DNA of 64,000 nucleotides, taken from Neoceratodus forsteri (lineage: Eukaryota; Chordata; Ceratodontiformes; Ceratodontidae). A program made the translations under genes and the position numbers. The stretch covers positions 1,075,159,001 through 1,075,223,000 of the forward strand of contig CM057453.1 in the NCBI GenBank assembly GCA_016271365.2, given 5' to 3'. Below are positions 1 through 12,324 of the stretch, piece by piece. Every line of letters begins with the position of its first letter. Position 1 is the stretch's first letter. A model generated the notes under the pieces. It worked only from the letters and a program-made list of their open reading frames with translations, ran no database searches and was not told where the DNA came from.

Positions 1-740
1 AGAAACAGTGGGCAATATTTAAAACAGGGATTACAAGAGCAACACAATTATACATTTTATTTTATTTTATTTAGTTTTGGTTTACCGGGTAAGTACACTA
101 GCCAACACAATGACTATTTTCAGGTACGGTCTGGGACAGTACAACATAAAATAAGACAGGAACAAAACATTTCCATTTTTAACATGGGGAGAAAAGCGAA
201 CAGAAGTATTAGGCAACGGTACATAATGTAAAAACATTTTAACATAACAGAGTTTATAGGAAGCATTTCAGGTTTACACGTGGTGAGGAACAGATACCAG
301 GGCTTAAATTGGAAGTAAACAAAACATCCATAGGCCACGGTGGGCAAGGTAAGTAGCAATTGTTGGGGGCAAACAAGGATAGGTCAAGCAAATTACAGTT
401 CAGCAGAGATTTCGCGTAAAAGGTCAAACTAAAAGGTCTTTAGAAATTAGAGTAGAGGAGGAGAGGCAGGGGAGGAAAGTGAGAAGAGACAAGGGGAAAG
501 AAAGAGTGGCCGGGGAAAAAGAGAAAGGTAGGTGATAGGGCAGGTGAGAGATAGGGCAGAGGAGTCACGGGAGGAGCTGGGGTAGGGAGGGAAACATGTG
601 TAAGAGGGAGGTAGAAAGTAGAGGTCAGGCAAGAGGAATCTAGAGATGGGATACAGGATGAGGGAGAAACAAGAGCAGAGATACAGGAGGAGGGAGATAG
701 AGGATTGAGAGATTGGAAAAAACAACAAGGGAGGGCAAGT
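1..740 (-). mobile_element. L2-like LINE 3' region (fragment)
   Basis: On the minus strand this ends in an A/T tail (TTTATTTTATTTAG near 55-75) next to ACCGGGTAAGTACACTAG, and then TATTTTCAGGTACGGTCTGGG. The same landmarks recur at 16,610-16,690, so this is a repeated 3' end and not unique DNA. From about 440 to 740 the plus strand is strongly purine-rich (AGGGGAGG-type), like the L2-like LINE upstream part at 9,720-9,920. No conserved reverse transcriptase motif is readable here; the long minus-strand open frames are pyrimidine-rich low complexity. Assignment to the L2 group is inferred from the tail type. The exact right boundary against the CR1 that follows is uncertain. Confidence 0.5.
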
Positions 741-759
741 CTTTAGGGCTAAGAGAAAA

Positions 760-2860
760 AATATGGGGAACCAGACTTAATCTGAGAGGAAAAGGAAAGG
801 AAAGAGAGAGAAATCAGGGTTAAGCAGGTTAGCAAGGGGAAAAGGAAGAGGAGGCCGTTATGGTTTTCCAAGGAGGTAGCAGAGAAAGTGAAAGCCAAAA
901 AGATTGTATTTAGGTAACACAAAAAGACACAGGCAGAAGAGGACAGGGAGAAGTACCAGGAGAAGTAAAGGGAGGCAGTAAGGTCAGTAAGGGAAGCCAA
1001 AGCCCAGACAGAAGAGCACATCACAAAATCAGTTGTTAGAGGGGACAAAACCTTTTACAGGTACATAAGTGAAAAAAGAAGGGCGAAGGGAGGGATATTG
1101 AGGCTAAAGGGGGAGGATGGGACAGCGTGGAGGATGACAACAGTAAAGCTGACATACTGAACAGATATTTCTGCTCAGTCTTTACGGAAGAAGGGGAGGG
1201 TAACAGGCCTGAAGGGAGTACAAGGGTTGGGAAGGGCACAGAAATGGACAAAAGTCCCTTTACATGGGAAAGGGTCCTAAAGGAATTGGAACGAATAAGA
1301 GTCAATAAAGCAATGGGGCCAGATGGGGTGCACCCCAGTGTCCTAAAGGAACTAAGAAAGGTGGTGGCTGAACCTCTGGCAATCCTGTTTAGCCAATCAC
1401 TGGAAATGGGGGAGGTACCCAAAGACAGGAGGACAGAAGAAGTAATCCCCTTATACAAAAGAGGGAACAAAGAGGAAGCAGGGAACTACAGACCAGTCAT
1501 CCTGACTTCGGTAGTGGGGAAGACCATGGAAACATTACTGAAGGAGAGATTGGTGGAACATCTGGTTGCCAGTGGACTACAGGACCCAAGGCAGCATGGT
1601 TTCACTAGAGAAGGTCATGCCAGACCAACCTCATTAAATTTTTCGACTGGGTGACTAGGAAGGTGGATCAGGAGAGGAAAGTAGACGTGGCCTATCTGGA
1701 CTTCAGCAAGGCCTTTGACACTATGCCACAGAAAAGGCTATTAAACAAACTGGGGAATATGGGAGTGGGCAGGACAGTAGTGTGGCAGGTGGGTAATTGG
1801 CTGGGAGACAGGACATAGAGGGTGGTGGTAAATGGCTGTCACTCCACAGAGGGAAGAGTGACCAGCCGGGTGCCACAGGGATCAGTGCTAGTATCGGTTC
1901 TATTCAACATCTTCATCAGTGACATTGTGCAGGACCTAGAAAGCAGAATTTCCCTGTTCACTGATGACATAAAGCTTTGTAACAGAGTGGACATGTCAAA
2001 GGGTGTAGACTGAATGAGGAAGGACCTGCAGAAGCTTGAAGGATGATCAAGGGTTTGGCAGTTGAAATTTTTATGCAAGAAAGTGCAAAATAATGCATAT
2101 GGGCCACAAAAATCCTGAAACAACATATCAGTTGGGGGTGAGGATATAGCATGCACCAAGCAGGAAAGGGTCCTCTGATGACTTCAAGGTAGGGAAACTG
2201 TACAATAAAGTGGCAGGTAAAGCAAATAGGATGCTGGGATGCATAGGTAAGGGCATCAGCAGCAGGAAAAGGGAAGTCATAATTCCACTATACAAGACAC
2301 TAGTGAGGCCGCACCTGGAGTAAGTGTCCAGTTCTGGAGACCATACCTACGTATGACATAGACAGGGTAGAGAAGATTCAGAGGAGGGCAACAAGGATGG
2401 TACAGGGATTGCATCACAAGTCCTATGAGGACAGGCTGAAGGACTTGAATATGTACTCCCTAGAGGAGAGAAGGGAGGAAGGGGATATGAAAGAGACATA
2501 CACGTACCTTACAGGGAGTAACAGGATGCAAGAAAACACTATTTTTCAGTGCAAAAGATGTTCCAGGACTAGAGGGCATGGGATGAAGTTGAAGGGAGGG
2601 AAATTCAGAGGAACATGGTGAAGAATTTCTTCACAGAAAGGGTGGTGGACAAGTGGAACACCTTGCCTGAGGAAGTGGTGGGGGGGTGAAACAATCATGG
2701 AATTTAAGAATGCATGGGATAGACATAAGGGAATTCTGAAGGTCAGGGGTAAGGGGCAACGGACTTCTAGAAAAACATAAAGTGAATTTACAAGCTCAAA
2801 TGGGTAGACTGGGTGGGCTATAGGCCCTTATCTGCCGACAGTATCTATGTGTCTTGTAAT
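760..2860 (+). pseudogene. CR1 LINE ORF2, reverse transcriptase to 3' end (decayed)
   Basis: CR1-clade non-LTR retrotransposon copy lacking its 5' half. The linker after the endonuclease is recognisable from about 860, with FSKEVAEKVKAKK-like codons. The RT begins with ADILNRYFCSVFTEE (about 1,149), then AMGPDGVHPSVLKELR (1,312), EEAGNYRPVILTSVVGKTME (1,471) and DPRQHGFTREGHA (1,583). Motif A, LDFSKAFDTM, lies near 1,700 in another frame, VPQGSVLVSVLFNIF near 1,870, and the catalytic box reads FTDD instead of FADD (about 1,957). Frameshifts and stops split it into at least four frames. The 3' end is the typical CR1 tail ending TATCTATGTGTC. It is a dead copy. The RT would nick and prime on target DNA if intact. 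Confidence 0.85.
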
Positions 2861-2869
2861 AGGTCAAGA

Positions 2870-3514
2870 AACTTAGCATGGAAGAGATTATCCTGGATCT
2901 GGTACTCTATAATAAGGATTTTACTGAGGATTCAGGGTGATGGAGCCTCTTGGTCCAGTGACCACAATTCAGTGCAGTTTCACATTGACCTGGAAGACCA
3001 TTAGGCCAACTTGAAAATGAAGGTCCTAGCCATTAAAAGGGAAGATTTGGAGACAATTGGTGACCTGCTCTAGGAACAATTGGTAGAGGTAAGGTGGGCA
3101 GATGGAGGAAGCTAAATGGGGTACGGTCAAGAGGAAAATAACTGAAGTGACTGCATTAGGCAGGTGAGTAAGAATAGAAAGTACAGAAAACAATGTGATT
3201 GGCCAGAGGTGAAGGGAACATGGTGAAGGCTACAAGGGCAATAATCTGGAAGTACAAGGGAAAGCAGAATAAGGCAGTAGGGGCGAATAGTTGGAAAAGT
3301 TAAAGGATGCCAACAGAACAGTCAGGAAGGCAAAGGCAGATACAGAGCTAAAAACTGCACAAGGGGGTCAGAAAGAAAGAGAAAGCTTTGTTTTGTTATG
3401 TTAAAGAGAAAAGGAAAACAAAAGAAGGAATTGTCAGGCTGAACAGTGGGAGTGGATTGGTGAGGACAGCAAAACGGCAGATATCCTAAGCAAATATTTT
3501 TGTTTAGTATTTAC
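2870..3514 (+). pseudogene. CR1 LINE fragment (endonuclease C-terminus and linker)
   Basis: A second CR1 piece, lying in the same direction and directly after the preceding CR1 tail. It contains codons for DLVLYNKDFTED (about 2,893), matching the end of the CR1 endonuclease domain just before the SDHN-type motif, here degraded. The linker runs to the start of the RT (GRYPKQIFLF-like at 3,480, the decayed form of ADILNRYFCSVF). It stops abruptly at 3,514, exactly where the hAT element begins, so the hAT appears to have landed in it. No usable reading frame remains. Confidence 0.6.
3506..3514. repeat. Left flank copy of hAT target duplication (AGTATTTAC)
   Basis: AGTATTTAC here is repeated exactly at 43,124-43,132. 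hAT elements make 8-bp duplications, so eight of these nine bases would be the duplication and the ninth a chance match. The DNA beyond the right copy does not obviously continue the CR1 on the left, which weakens the call. Confidence 0.55.
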
Positions 3515-4189
3515 TGTGGATGGGACAAATATTCAATTTGCATTCACTTTGGGTATGAATAGTGGCCATTCAGCACCATTTGTACTCAGCTGAATACCAT
3601 CTGCAAAATCAGTATAAATACCCAGTACCACACTTTCTGCCCTCCCCCAAGCCGCATGCCTGTTCCGTGTAGTGTACAACTATGGTACCAAGAATGTTAT
3701 TTTTAAACTTCAATTGTAACTGTTAATCACATCTAATAAGTACTGCGACATGCAACATTCGGTGTGCTACTTGTTTCATTGTAAGTTTAGTTAATGTTTT
3801 GTTTGTTTACAGTATGTGACCTGTTGCGTGACCTTGTTTGTCACATGGTCATCACCAAAGCAACAGGGATGGAAAGAATAGGAATTACCTAAAAAAGTTG
3901 TAAATGAGATCTTTTTTAGAAGTGATACCATCCCAAACCTAGAATTCAAGCTTAAAAGTAAATAATCAATAAGAAGATCTGAGAATATATCAGATGCTGT
4001 TGCTGTATGTGGTGACATCAATGTAGGCTCATTTATTAGCCAAGAGGGGAACAAGAAGAGCTTAGTGTGCTACACTGGGACAGCGGTTCGGCATGACATG
4101 ATATGACATGGCATTACATGCAAGATGTGTGAGACAGAAAAAAAGGAGCCTGGTGTTGGAGTTTAAGTTTGTGAAGAAAATATTGCTAT

Positions 4190-4738
4190 GTCAGAGTGCT
4201 TGCTGTGCAAAAATTGTATCTCCCGATGAAGACAGATATTGAGTTACATGACTACTGCCCTGCTGAATCACGTGCAGTTCAAGAATGTGGAGGTGTTTAA
4301 TGAGAACAAACAGTGACTTACAGTACAAAACAAGAGAAGATTCAAGCAGCCGCCAGCCACTAGATAAAACAACCAACCCTACAGGACTGCATTGCTAAAT
4401 GAAGGCTCTGAACGTTCAATACCACTGAGGCTATTAAAATCCATTTTGCTCTTGAAGAAATTATCGCCATGGGCACGTAGCAATTCTCTGTGGTGAAGGG
4501 TACAAGCTTAATTTGACTTCTGAAAACTCTGGAGCTGCGGTACAAACTGCCACCATGCAAGTACTTTTCACAAATTGTTGTACCTGACATGTATGAATGC
4601 GTACATCAGCAAATAATTTTGTTACTGAAAAACACATTAAATTTGCCATTCGCTGCTGAGATGTGGACGCAAGAGAACACCACACAGTCATTGCTAGGTT
4701 TAACAGAACACTGGATTGACAGTGAGTTTCACAGAAAG
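4190..4738 (+). pseudogene. hAT transposase, N-terminal segment
   Basis: A BED-type zinc finger is suggested at about 4,199-4,270 by CLLCKNC followed by a terminal histidine pair. At 4,534-4,605 the codons for LRYKLPPCKYFSQIVVPDMY match the stretch of hAT transposases just before the catalytic domain. At about 4,648 FAAEMWT stands where the first catalytic region usually reads as T-D-x-W, so the catalytic aspartate seems replaced by glutamate. The segment ends at HWIDSEFHRK (4,709-4,738), which continues without loss at 36,360 after the large insertion. Several stops and frameshifts make it inactive. Confidence 0.75.
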
Positions 4739-4740
4739 GT

Positions 4741-7545
4741 ATGACAAGCCATTATGGACATAATTCAGAATCTCTGGCTGTATAGTAAAACACATACACT
4801 ATATAGTGAAATACATACATCATATAGTGAAATATATACATTATATAGTGAAATGCATACACAATGTAGTGAACCACATACACTATCTACTGAAATATAT
4901 ACATCATATAGTGAAATACATATATTATATACTGAAATGCATATATCATATAGTGAAAAACATACATTATATAGTGAAATACATACACTATCTACTGAAA
5001 TACACATACTGAGTACTGAAAATCAACATACACTCTATACTGAAACAAATGTACTATGTACTGAAACATATATACTACCTATTGAGATACATACACTACA
5101 GACTGAAAAATCCACATAAACTATCTACTGAAACAAATACTCTATACATTGTAACACATACACTATATATTTAAAAAATTATGCATACACTATATGCTGA
5201 AACAAACTACATATTGAAATACATACACTATCTATTGAAATACATACACTACATTACACATTGCAAGATCCACATACACTGTCTACTGAAACATACTATA
5301 TATTAAAACATCTACACATTATATTGCAATACATACACTATATATTGAAATAAATACACTATGCATTGAAAAATATGCATGCACTATATACTGAAACAAA
5401 TACACTATATATTAAAACACTTACCCTATAGTTTGAAACATTTTGCATACTCTATATATTGAAAGAAATATATTACATATTGAAATACATACACAGTATG
5501 TTAAAAAAAATCCACATACACTATCTACTGAAATAAATACACTATATAGTGAAACACATACACTATGTATTGAAATACATGCACTGTAGACTAAAAAATC
5601 CACATACACTATATACTGAAACAAATACACTACATGGTGAAACACATACACTATAGACTGAAAAATCCACTTACGCTATGTACTGAAACAAATAGACTAT
5701 ATACTGAAATGGATTACATTCTGAAATGACCCCTCCCCCTTGAATGGCCTGCCCCTGCACTCATTTCCTGCTGCATTCAGGGACCTGCTGGCATGATGAG
5801 TGGATGTCTAAAGCTGCAGAGCAGAAGGTAAACAAAGCAGGGCTATCTTACTTCTTTATGGGATTTTACATCTTGTTTTGCTTACACACCTTTAATCAAA
5901 TTTCAGAACAGTGTGATGTGACAAGAAACTTTTAGAATTAATTTAAAATGCTGTAGTTTATTCTTTTAAATAAGTGCTGCTCTCATTTACTGTCAAAACA
6001 CATTTGTATGGGAAGGTAATACTTAGGATATTCCTAACATATCACTGTCATACCATAATAAACATAGGGGACAAGTTAAAGTTTTGATCAGATTTATGCG
6101 TAATTAATTACTGTGTTAGTCCAGCAACTTATCTGAGCTGAATGCTTGAGAAGCACTGCAGGAACTGTGATAGTGTAAGCCAAACACCTTCCTAGTTTGT
6201 GCTTTACTGAGTTAGTTTTTATTTCGTTTTTGTTTTTATTTGAATATTTTATCGAATAAAGGTTCTTGTTAAGAAAAAATATATATATTTTTTGCAGCAA
6301 TTACTCAGGGCCCAATTCTCGTCAAGAGCTCAGCTGGCATATGCATAATTTGCACTTTCTGTTCTGAATAACTTCACTGTGATGCCTCACTGGTGGCTAT
6401 CACAGCTCCTAACCTCCCCACTACATATCTGCAGAGCATTGCAAGTTAAACAGAGCTTTGCCAGGCACTTGATCTCCACTAATAAACTTGCCCTAGTCTA
6501 GCCACATAGTGCATAGTTACACTGTTTATATGGTATGACTGTGTTATTGAGTTTGAGATTCCCAAACTGTGTTTTATTTCTTTTTCCATGGAGATGTTTA
6601 TCTTCTAGGTCACCCACTGACCCCCTTGTGCACTGCTCTGTCCATTCTCATCACCCAAAATCACCAGGACCTACCTGCTTTAAGATCTCCCATGGCGTCC
6701 CCACACCAGGAGAGAAAAGGCCATTCACAAGGAGACACATATTCAGACAGGAGCAGAGCCTGGTTAGTAGTGCAAAGCCTGTGACAGGTTGGTGGATTAT
6801 TTTGCCATTGGAGGTTTTCTACCTTTGGTTTATCCCCTTGGCAATCAAGCATGCAATCATGCCAATCCAATTAAAGGCAAATACTGCTTTGTGCCTGCCT
6901 GAGCCCTGCCCATTATGCCACTCTGATGCCCCACCAGTGTTCCTCCTAGGTGGCTGTTAAAGAGTGGGGTGGCCAGACTCCCCCTCCCTGAGAGAAGAAC
7001 AGTCCCCAAGATGCTCAATCATCTCTCCCGCCAGCTAACCCCTGTTTGACCTAGGTCCTCCCACTGGCATGGGAAGCAGTGCAGCTACCACCAAGCCTTT
7101 AAGTCAGCCCACCAAATTGTATTTTTATAAGTAAATAAAAACAGCACTCGGATGAAAGAAGAAACTATAGTTTAGCTATAGCTGTTATAAATATTTTAAG
7201 ACACATCGCAATGCTTTGAAATTGGATCAAAGTTTCCCAAGGAAAATAACATAAAAAAATACATAAAGATACAGAATAAGGTAATCCATTTTTGTTTATA
7301 TTCTGCATCTTAAGAGGCATCAGCAGGGGATTTTTAGTCAATTAGGGCCCTATTTTCAGAAGGTTAGCGGTGTGCTAAACATCTAAACAACATGCCATGT
7401 GGGAGAACAGCATGGTTGAACAGGTGCCATATATTTAGCAGCCCCCGATGCTAACCTGATCATGTGCATGTGCATATGTACTACTACAGCCTTGCATATG
7501 AGGGATCCTCTCCTGCATACAAAGCACAGTGCTATATAAAAGGTT
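4741..7545 (+). repeat. Left terminal inverted repeat of the 31.6-kb element
   Basis: From outside inward: a 40-bp unique tip (…GGACATAATTCAGA, TCTCTGGCTGT), about 0.93 kb of 21-bp minisatellite, then about 1.8 kb of non-repetitive sequence. The inner part matches the right arm in long blocks, for example TCTAAAGCTGCAGAGCAG, GATATTCCTAACATA, AGACACATATTCAGACAGG and CTTAAGAGGCATC. By eye the arms are about 85 percent identical with several short indels. The match fades after ATATAAAAGGTTT (about 7,545). No coding region is convincing. Confidence 0.85.
4780..5715 (+). repeat. 21-bp minisatellite (about 44 copies), left arm
   Basis: The unit is close to AGTGAAATACATACACTAT plus two bases. Units differ at a few positions (AGTG or ACTG starts; TATAT, ATCT, TATG ends). 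Because 21 is a multiple of three, a frame without stops persists as heptapeptides such as YSEIHTL over 4,754-5,116, and the complement is open as well. After 5,120 the units become less regular, with 20- to 24-bp steps. Confidence 0.9.
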
Positions 7546-7825
7546 TTGAAAGTGCTTAACAACTGAAATTGCAATACTGTTTACTGCTTCCAAAAGTCCT
7601 GCCCTCATTTGAGCACACAGTGATGCATATTGTCACCCTATCCCTGATCACCATTCTGATGCTCCCAAGTAATATACCAAAATGGTCCTTGGCATCTAAA
7701 GGTCCCACACCCCTGAGCATAGTTTAAATGGCTCCAGTTATTGTAGTAAAATGATCCTTGGTGTCTAGTGCCCCCCCCCAAGTTGCCATTCAGATGACCC
7801 AATTATTATAATAATATGGGTGTAG

Positions 7826-10230
7826 AATTTATTTATTTACTTACAGATTTAAAGGTTTCACCAGGAAAGGCATACTAAGCTGGGAGCTCATTTCCAGATG
7901 CATCCTGGGGGAAGGGGAACTTGTACAAGTGGGGCTTAGGTAGCACAAGAATTCAAAATACATAACATACGTGGTGGAAGACCATTGACAGAGCACAGTA
8001 GAGTAGAGTGGCACACAATCCCAAATGACATTGGGAATAATACATGCAAGACATGAGAACTTGAGTGACAAGCAAACAATTGACAATGCATTTGCAGTGC
8101 AGTCAGGAGCCACAAACATATGCTGACAATCAAATACAAAGTAGTTTAAATCAATACTAGTTGCAAACATTTGTGCATAATGCCTAGAGTGGGAGCACAA
8201 GTGCCTAAATTATAGCTGTACCTAAATTGGAAACAAGTCACAGGAGAGCAGGAGGGAAAATTAGGAGCAAGTGCAGGAGGGAGAGGTGAGACCTCTGAAG
8301 TGGTTTGAAAGGATCCAGGGGAGGGAGATTGGTGAATGGCTGGGGTGAGGGAGTTCCAGATTTTAGGGAAGCAGTGGCTGAACGTGACTTTGCCGATGGT
8401 CCTGGAGACTGAAGGGACTGCTAGGGTTCAAACATTTGAGCTTCTGAAGGTATGGCTGTGGAGGGGGACGGAGAGGTAGGAGGGTAGGGAAATAAACCAG
8501 AATTTGCCCACAAAGCTGGCACAGTGGGCATGGTGTCTGTCCACAAGAAAAGAAAAGGAAAGAGATTTATGCATAGAACAGTGATGAATCCTAGGAGGAC
8601 AGCTGAAAGCGTAATGACAGAAATAGTTGAAGAGTGTGTCCAGTCTGGCAAAGGTAGTGACTGGGGTTGCACTGTAGACCACATCACCATAATCAAAGAT
8701 TGTGAGACTCATTCTCTGGATACTAGCACGGTGTGCTGAAGGTGGGATACAGTCACAGTTCCTGTAAAGTGCACCAAATTGGGTGCAGCTTTTTGACTAT
8801 AGCATCCACTTGTTCAGAAAAGTTTAGGTGCTGGTCTAGCCAGATACCAAGATACCTAAAGGTGGTAACATCCTCCACAGGGGAGCCATCCAGGATATGG
8901 AAAGCATGAAGGGGAGGGAGCCTACAGAGTCTGTGCCTTGTGCCAAAGGACATGGATACAGTCTTCTTGGCATTAAGGAAAAGCTGATTTGTGCGCAGCC
9001 AGGGTTGAACTTGGTTGAAGTCCAGCTGGAGTCTGTGGGTCTGCTGTGAAGAGGATCGTGTCATCCGTGTACATGTGAATGGATGCAGACAAGCATATGG
9101 AGGGGAGCTCATTAAGGAAAATGGAGAAAAGTAGAGGGCCTAACACAGATCCTTGTTGACCCCATTGGATACAGGCAGGGAGGAGAGAGGGGGTCACCAG
9201 TTTTGACTTCCTGGGACCTACCCATGTGGTAGGAGTGGAACAGCCAATGGCTCAGTTGGAGATGCCTGTAGCCTGTAGTTTGGCTAATAATTAGGGTGGA
9301 AGACAGTTTTGAACACATTGGCTAGATCGACAAAGATAGCAGAGGTACATAGGCTGTGATCCATACCATCTTGGGTGGATTTGGTGAGCCTGAGCAGGGA
9401 GATGGTGGTGGAGTGGTTCTTATGGAATCCAGACTTGTAGTGGATGAAGAAGGAAGAGGAGTCCAGAAAGGGAGAGAGTTGTGACAAGACAATTTGTTCC
9501 TGTATTTTGGAGGGAGGAGAGAAATGAGTCGGTAGCTATTAGTAGCAGATGGATCACCACCTTTTGGAAAAGGAGTAACAGTGGCAGTCTTCCAGTCAGC
9601 AGGGATGGAGGAACAGCAGAAAGTGAGGTTAGGGAGGTCAGCCAATGGGAAGGAGATTGCAGAAGCAGAGAGATGGAGGAGCTTGCTACCCAGGCCATCT
9701 GGGCTCCTACCCTTGGAAGGGTTAAGGGTGGAAAGGGTGTCGGTGATGGAGGATGGAGTTACTGGACAGAAGGAAAAAAGGGGGAAGGAAGGGGATGACT
9801 GTCATGCAGGCTGGCAGGGGTGAGAGGGAGGCAAAGAAGGGGAGAGGGAGGGGAGGAGAGGAGAGAGGAAGTGCAGGTGATAAAAAAAGGAATTAAACCT
9901 TTGTGGTGATGAAGGAGCGGTTAGAGATAGGGGTGTCACCCACTGCGGACAGGCAAAGGGGATTGAGTGGGAGGGAAGAAGAGATTGTGGCAACCTCCCA
10001 AAATTTAGACAGGTGACCAATGTTGGCACTGAAGGTGGATGTAAAATACTTGCCTTTGGCAAGTCTTATTGCCCTGGTACAAGTGTTGCAGAGATGATGA
10101 TACCTCTGGAAGCCATGGGGAATGGGTTACATTTATTTTCTGACCAGGCCAAATCATGCACTTGCAAGCAAGTTATGAGTTCGGCCATGATCTAGATTCT
10201 AGAGGAGGTGGGGTACCTTTTCTCATGTCC
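7826..10230 (-). pseudogene. L2-like LINE, reverse transcriptase and 3' end (decayed)
   Basis: Read on the minus strand, the 3' end is TATGCCTTTCCTGGTGAAAC followed by a TAAATAAATAAAT tail at 7,826. RT codons run upstream. Near 9,580 are IPADWKTATVTPFPKGGD and NSYRLISLLP. Near 9,430 is SGFHKNHSTT, followed by IFVDLANVFKTV, the decayed motif A. At 9,160 is GSVLGPLLFSIFLNELPS, at 9,075 MYTDDTILF (catalytic YADD changed to YTDD), and at 8,850 FRYLGIWLDQHLNF. Stops and frameshifts are frequent. Upstream of about 9,750 the sequence is purine-rich without clear motifs, so the 5' boundary is approximate. The copy is dead. Confidence 0.75.
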
Positions 10231-10429
10231 TGTGCTTACGGGGGCATGGCAGTCCCATATTTTGAGGAATTTCACTTTGAAATACGTTAGCATGCAGTTA
10301 ATGGAGGAGGCCAATGAGATAGGGGATCAATCAGAGTGGCTTAGGTCATGGTACAAGGGGGTGAAGTCCAGGGATTTGAAGGAAAATATAAGCAGTGTTT
10401 TGGTGGGGGTGAGGGGGCTTTAGTTGAAA

Positions 10430-11525
10430 GAGAGGCAGCAGAGGGTTGTGATTATGGTGTCAAATCAGAAGAGAAGGAGTTCATGAGTGGAATGCCACAG
10501 GGGTCCATCCTTAGTCTTGTCTTCTTTAAAATGCTCATCAGCAATGTTTGAGAATGAATCTGGGGCTGTGTCTCTTTGAAGATGACACCAAGCTCATGGG
10601 AGGGTAGATAGTGATGGGGGAAGTAGGAGACTGCAGAGTGACATGCAAAGAGTAGCGAGGTGGCCTAAAGTTTGGCAGTTGAAATTCAATGCCAAAAAGT
10701 GCAAGGTGATTCACTTAGGGAACAAGAACCCCGGGACAGAGTACTGGATAGGAGGGGTAGACCTGAGCAATACAGCTGAAGAAAGAGACCTAGGAGTCAT
10801 CATTAGTCACTCTCACAATCATGCTAGTACAGTGCGGCATCTAGTAAGGCAACTAGGATGCTAGGATGTACCAGAAGGGGTTCTGATAGTAAAAGAAAAT
10901 AGGTTTACTGCCTCTTTATAGATCATTTGTGAGGTTGTGCCTGGTGTACTGTCCCCAGTTCTGAAGACCTCACCTCAGAAATGATAAGGACAGGCTGAAG
11001 ACCATGTAACAAAATGTGATCTAGATTATTCAGAGCTGACAGGACAGATCTTATGAGGATCTACTCAAGGCACTGAACATGTCTTCACTGGAGACCAGAC
11101 AAGAGAAGAGTGATATAATAGAGACCTTCCAGTTCCAATAAGGAATAAACAAGGTGAACGGAGAGGAACTACTTAGCATGAGTAACAGTTCAAGGACACA
11201 GGGGAACAAGTAGAAACTGATGAGAGGGAGGTTCAAGAGGGATATTGTAAAGTTTTATTTGCCAGAAATGGTGGTGGAAATGTGGAATAGTCTGCCAACC
11301 GAGATGGCAGGCACCAAAACCATAAATGGTTTCAAGCATGGCTGTGACAAAGTGAAGGGTATGATGGTTACTCAGGCTACTAGTAGTAGGGAATGGAATA
11401 GGGGAGTGGATAGTGAAGGCTAGTACCCTGTATGGCAGTAGGTCCTGAGGTTTAATAGTGAACTTGGGGCAGACTGGATGTACCATTGTTTTTTTTTTCT
11501 GCCATCGTTGTCTATGTTTCTGTGT
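10430..11525 (+). pseudogene. CR1 LINE, RT C-terminal half and 3' end
   Basis: Starts within the RT: GMPQGSILSLVFFKMLISNV (about 10,489) corresponds to the VPQGSVLGP motif. LCLFEDDTKL-like codons at about 10,570 correspond to FADDTK. RWPKVWQLKFNAKKCKVIHL (10,661) and ERDLGVIISHSHN are typical of the CR1 thumb region. Further on the 3' coding end is recognisable (KFYLPEMVVEMWNSLPTEM, 11,252-11,308). It ends in TTGTCTATGTTTCTGTGTTTC, the CR1 tail. It was truncated on insertion, apparently into the fold-back element. Confidence 0.8.
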
Positions 11526-11759
11526 TTCTTTTTTTCCATGATCCCTGACATCTAGTTGCCCCACCCCCCAGTCGCAAATCTAAGCCCCCTCCCAAAGCCA
11601 TCCAACCAGATGCCTCCACGTCTCACCCCTCCCATTGGCCTCCCTATTTGCACCCCAAGATTACAGCCACCTCCCTGACTGTGATCGGTGACAGCCTCAG
11701 CTCATTGAGTTTAGTTGGTTACTGTCTGAGTGAAAGGGAGTGAGTGCACAGCTACTGTA

Positions 11760-12310
11760 GAACATCTCTTTCTATAGTAGGTGTGTGCACACTCCCTATC
11801 ACTCAGAAAGTGGCCAGCTGAGGTTGCAAGCAGAGGGGCTGGGCCTGTCACTGTTTGCAGTGGGAGGGACTGGCAGCTGGGGTAATTTATGGACCACCAT
11901 GGGGAGAGGGGTGGAAGGACCTTAATCGGTAGAATTGGGAGGGGGCTCAGACTTGCAATCAGGGTGAACTAGATGCCAGGGATCCTCTTAATATACTAAT
12001 AAGGAGCATCTGAATGGTGTTTGGGGTGGGGAAATACTAGATGCCGGGGATCATTTTATTATAATATCAGGGGCATCTGAATGGTGATCAGGAGGTGGGG
12101 GCTGGCACTGCTCTGTACAATTCCTCCATGCAGTCATGCACAGAGACATTGTGCGGAGATGTTAGTTAGCCCATATGGGCCAGCAAATGTCCCATTAGCA
12201 CCTTTCCTGCCCTATGGACTTAGCATGCTGAGAGCTGAAAATGACTCATGGGGTAAAGGTGCTATCCTATTTGGGACATGCTGTCTCCCTTTGCTCCTCT
12301 GAATCCCTGT
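11760..12310. repeat. Right arm of fold-back element
   Basis: From the hairpin centre to about 12,090 the sequence mirrors the left arm. From 12,090 to 12,310 I see no match to any other part of the window and no gene. Confidence 0.4.
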
Positions 12311-12324
12311 CCTACTGGAGGCTG

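Larger units (their letters stand above)
7610..12310. mobile_element. Fold-back (inverted-repeat) element, broken by L2 and CR1
   Basis: Degenerate tandem units of the form AAATGATCCTTGGTGTCTAG lie at 7,640-7,825 and 11,536-11,640. They reappear inverted at 11,970-12,090 (GGGATCATTTTATTATAATA, GGCATCTGAATGGTGATCAGG). The hairpin centre is near 11,765, where GAGTGAAAGGGAGTGAGTGC faces GCACACTCCCTATCACTC. The left arm was opened at about 7,826-11,535 by a minus-strand L2-like LINE and a plus-strand CR1. The outer ends were not defined. The organisation resembles the better-preserved element at 37,384-42,193 but the repeat unit differs. Confidence 0.55.

Noticed and set aside
447..728. Minus-strand frame rich in Ser/Leu/Pro
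   Set aside because: Complement of a purine-rich low-complexity stretch in an L2-like LINE region.
4754..5119. 121-codon frame of SEIHTLY-like repeats as a real repeat protein
   Set aside because: It follows from a 21-bp tandem repeat in the arm of a transposon; the complement is open too and no start context or domain is seen.
4780..5715. CRISPR array
   Set aside because: No unique spacers; the repeat is continuous 21-bp DNA in a vertebrate-type genome.
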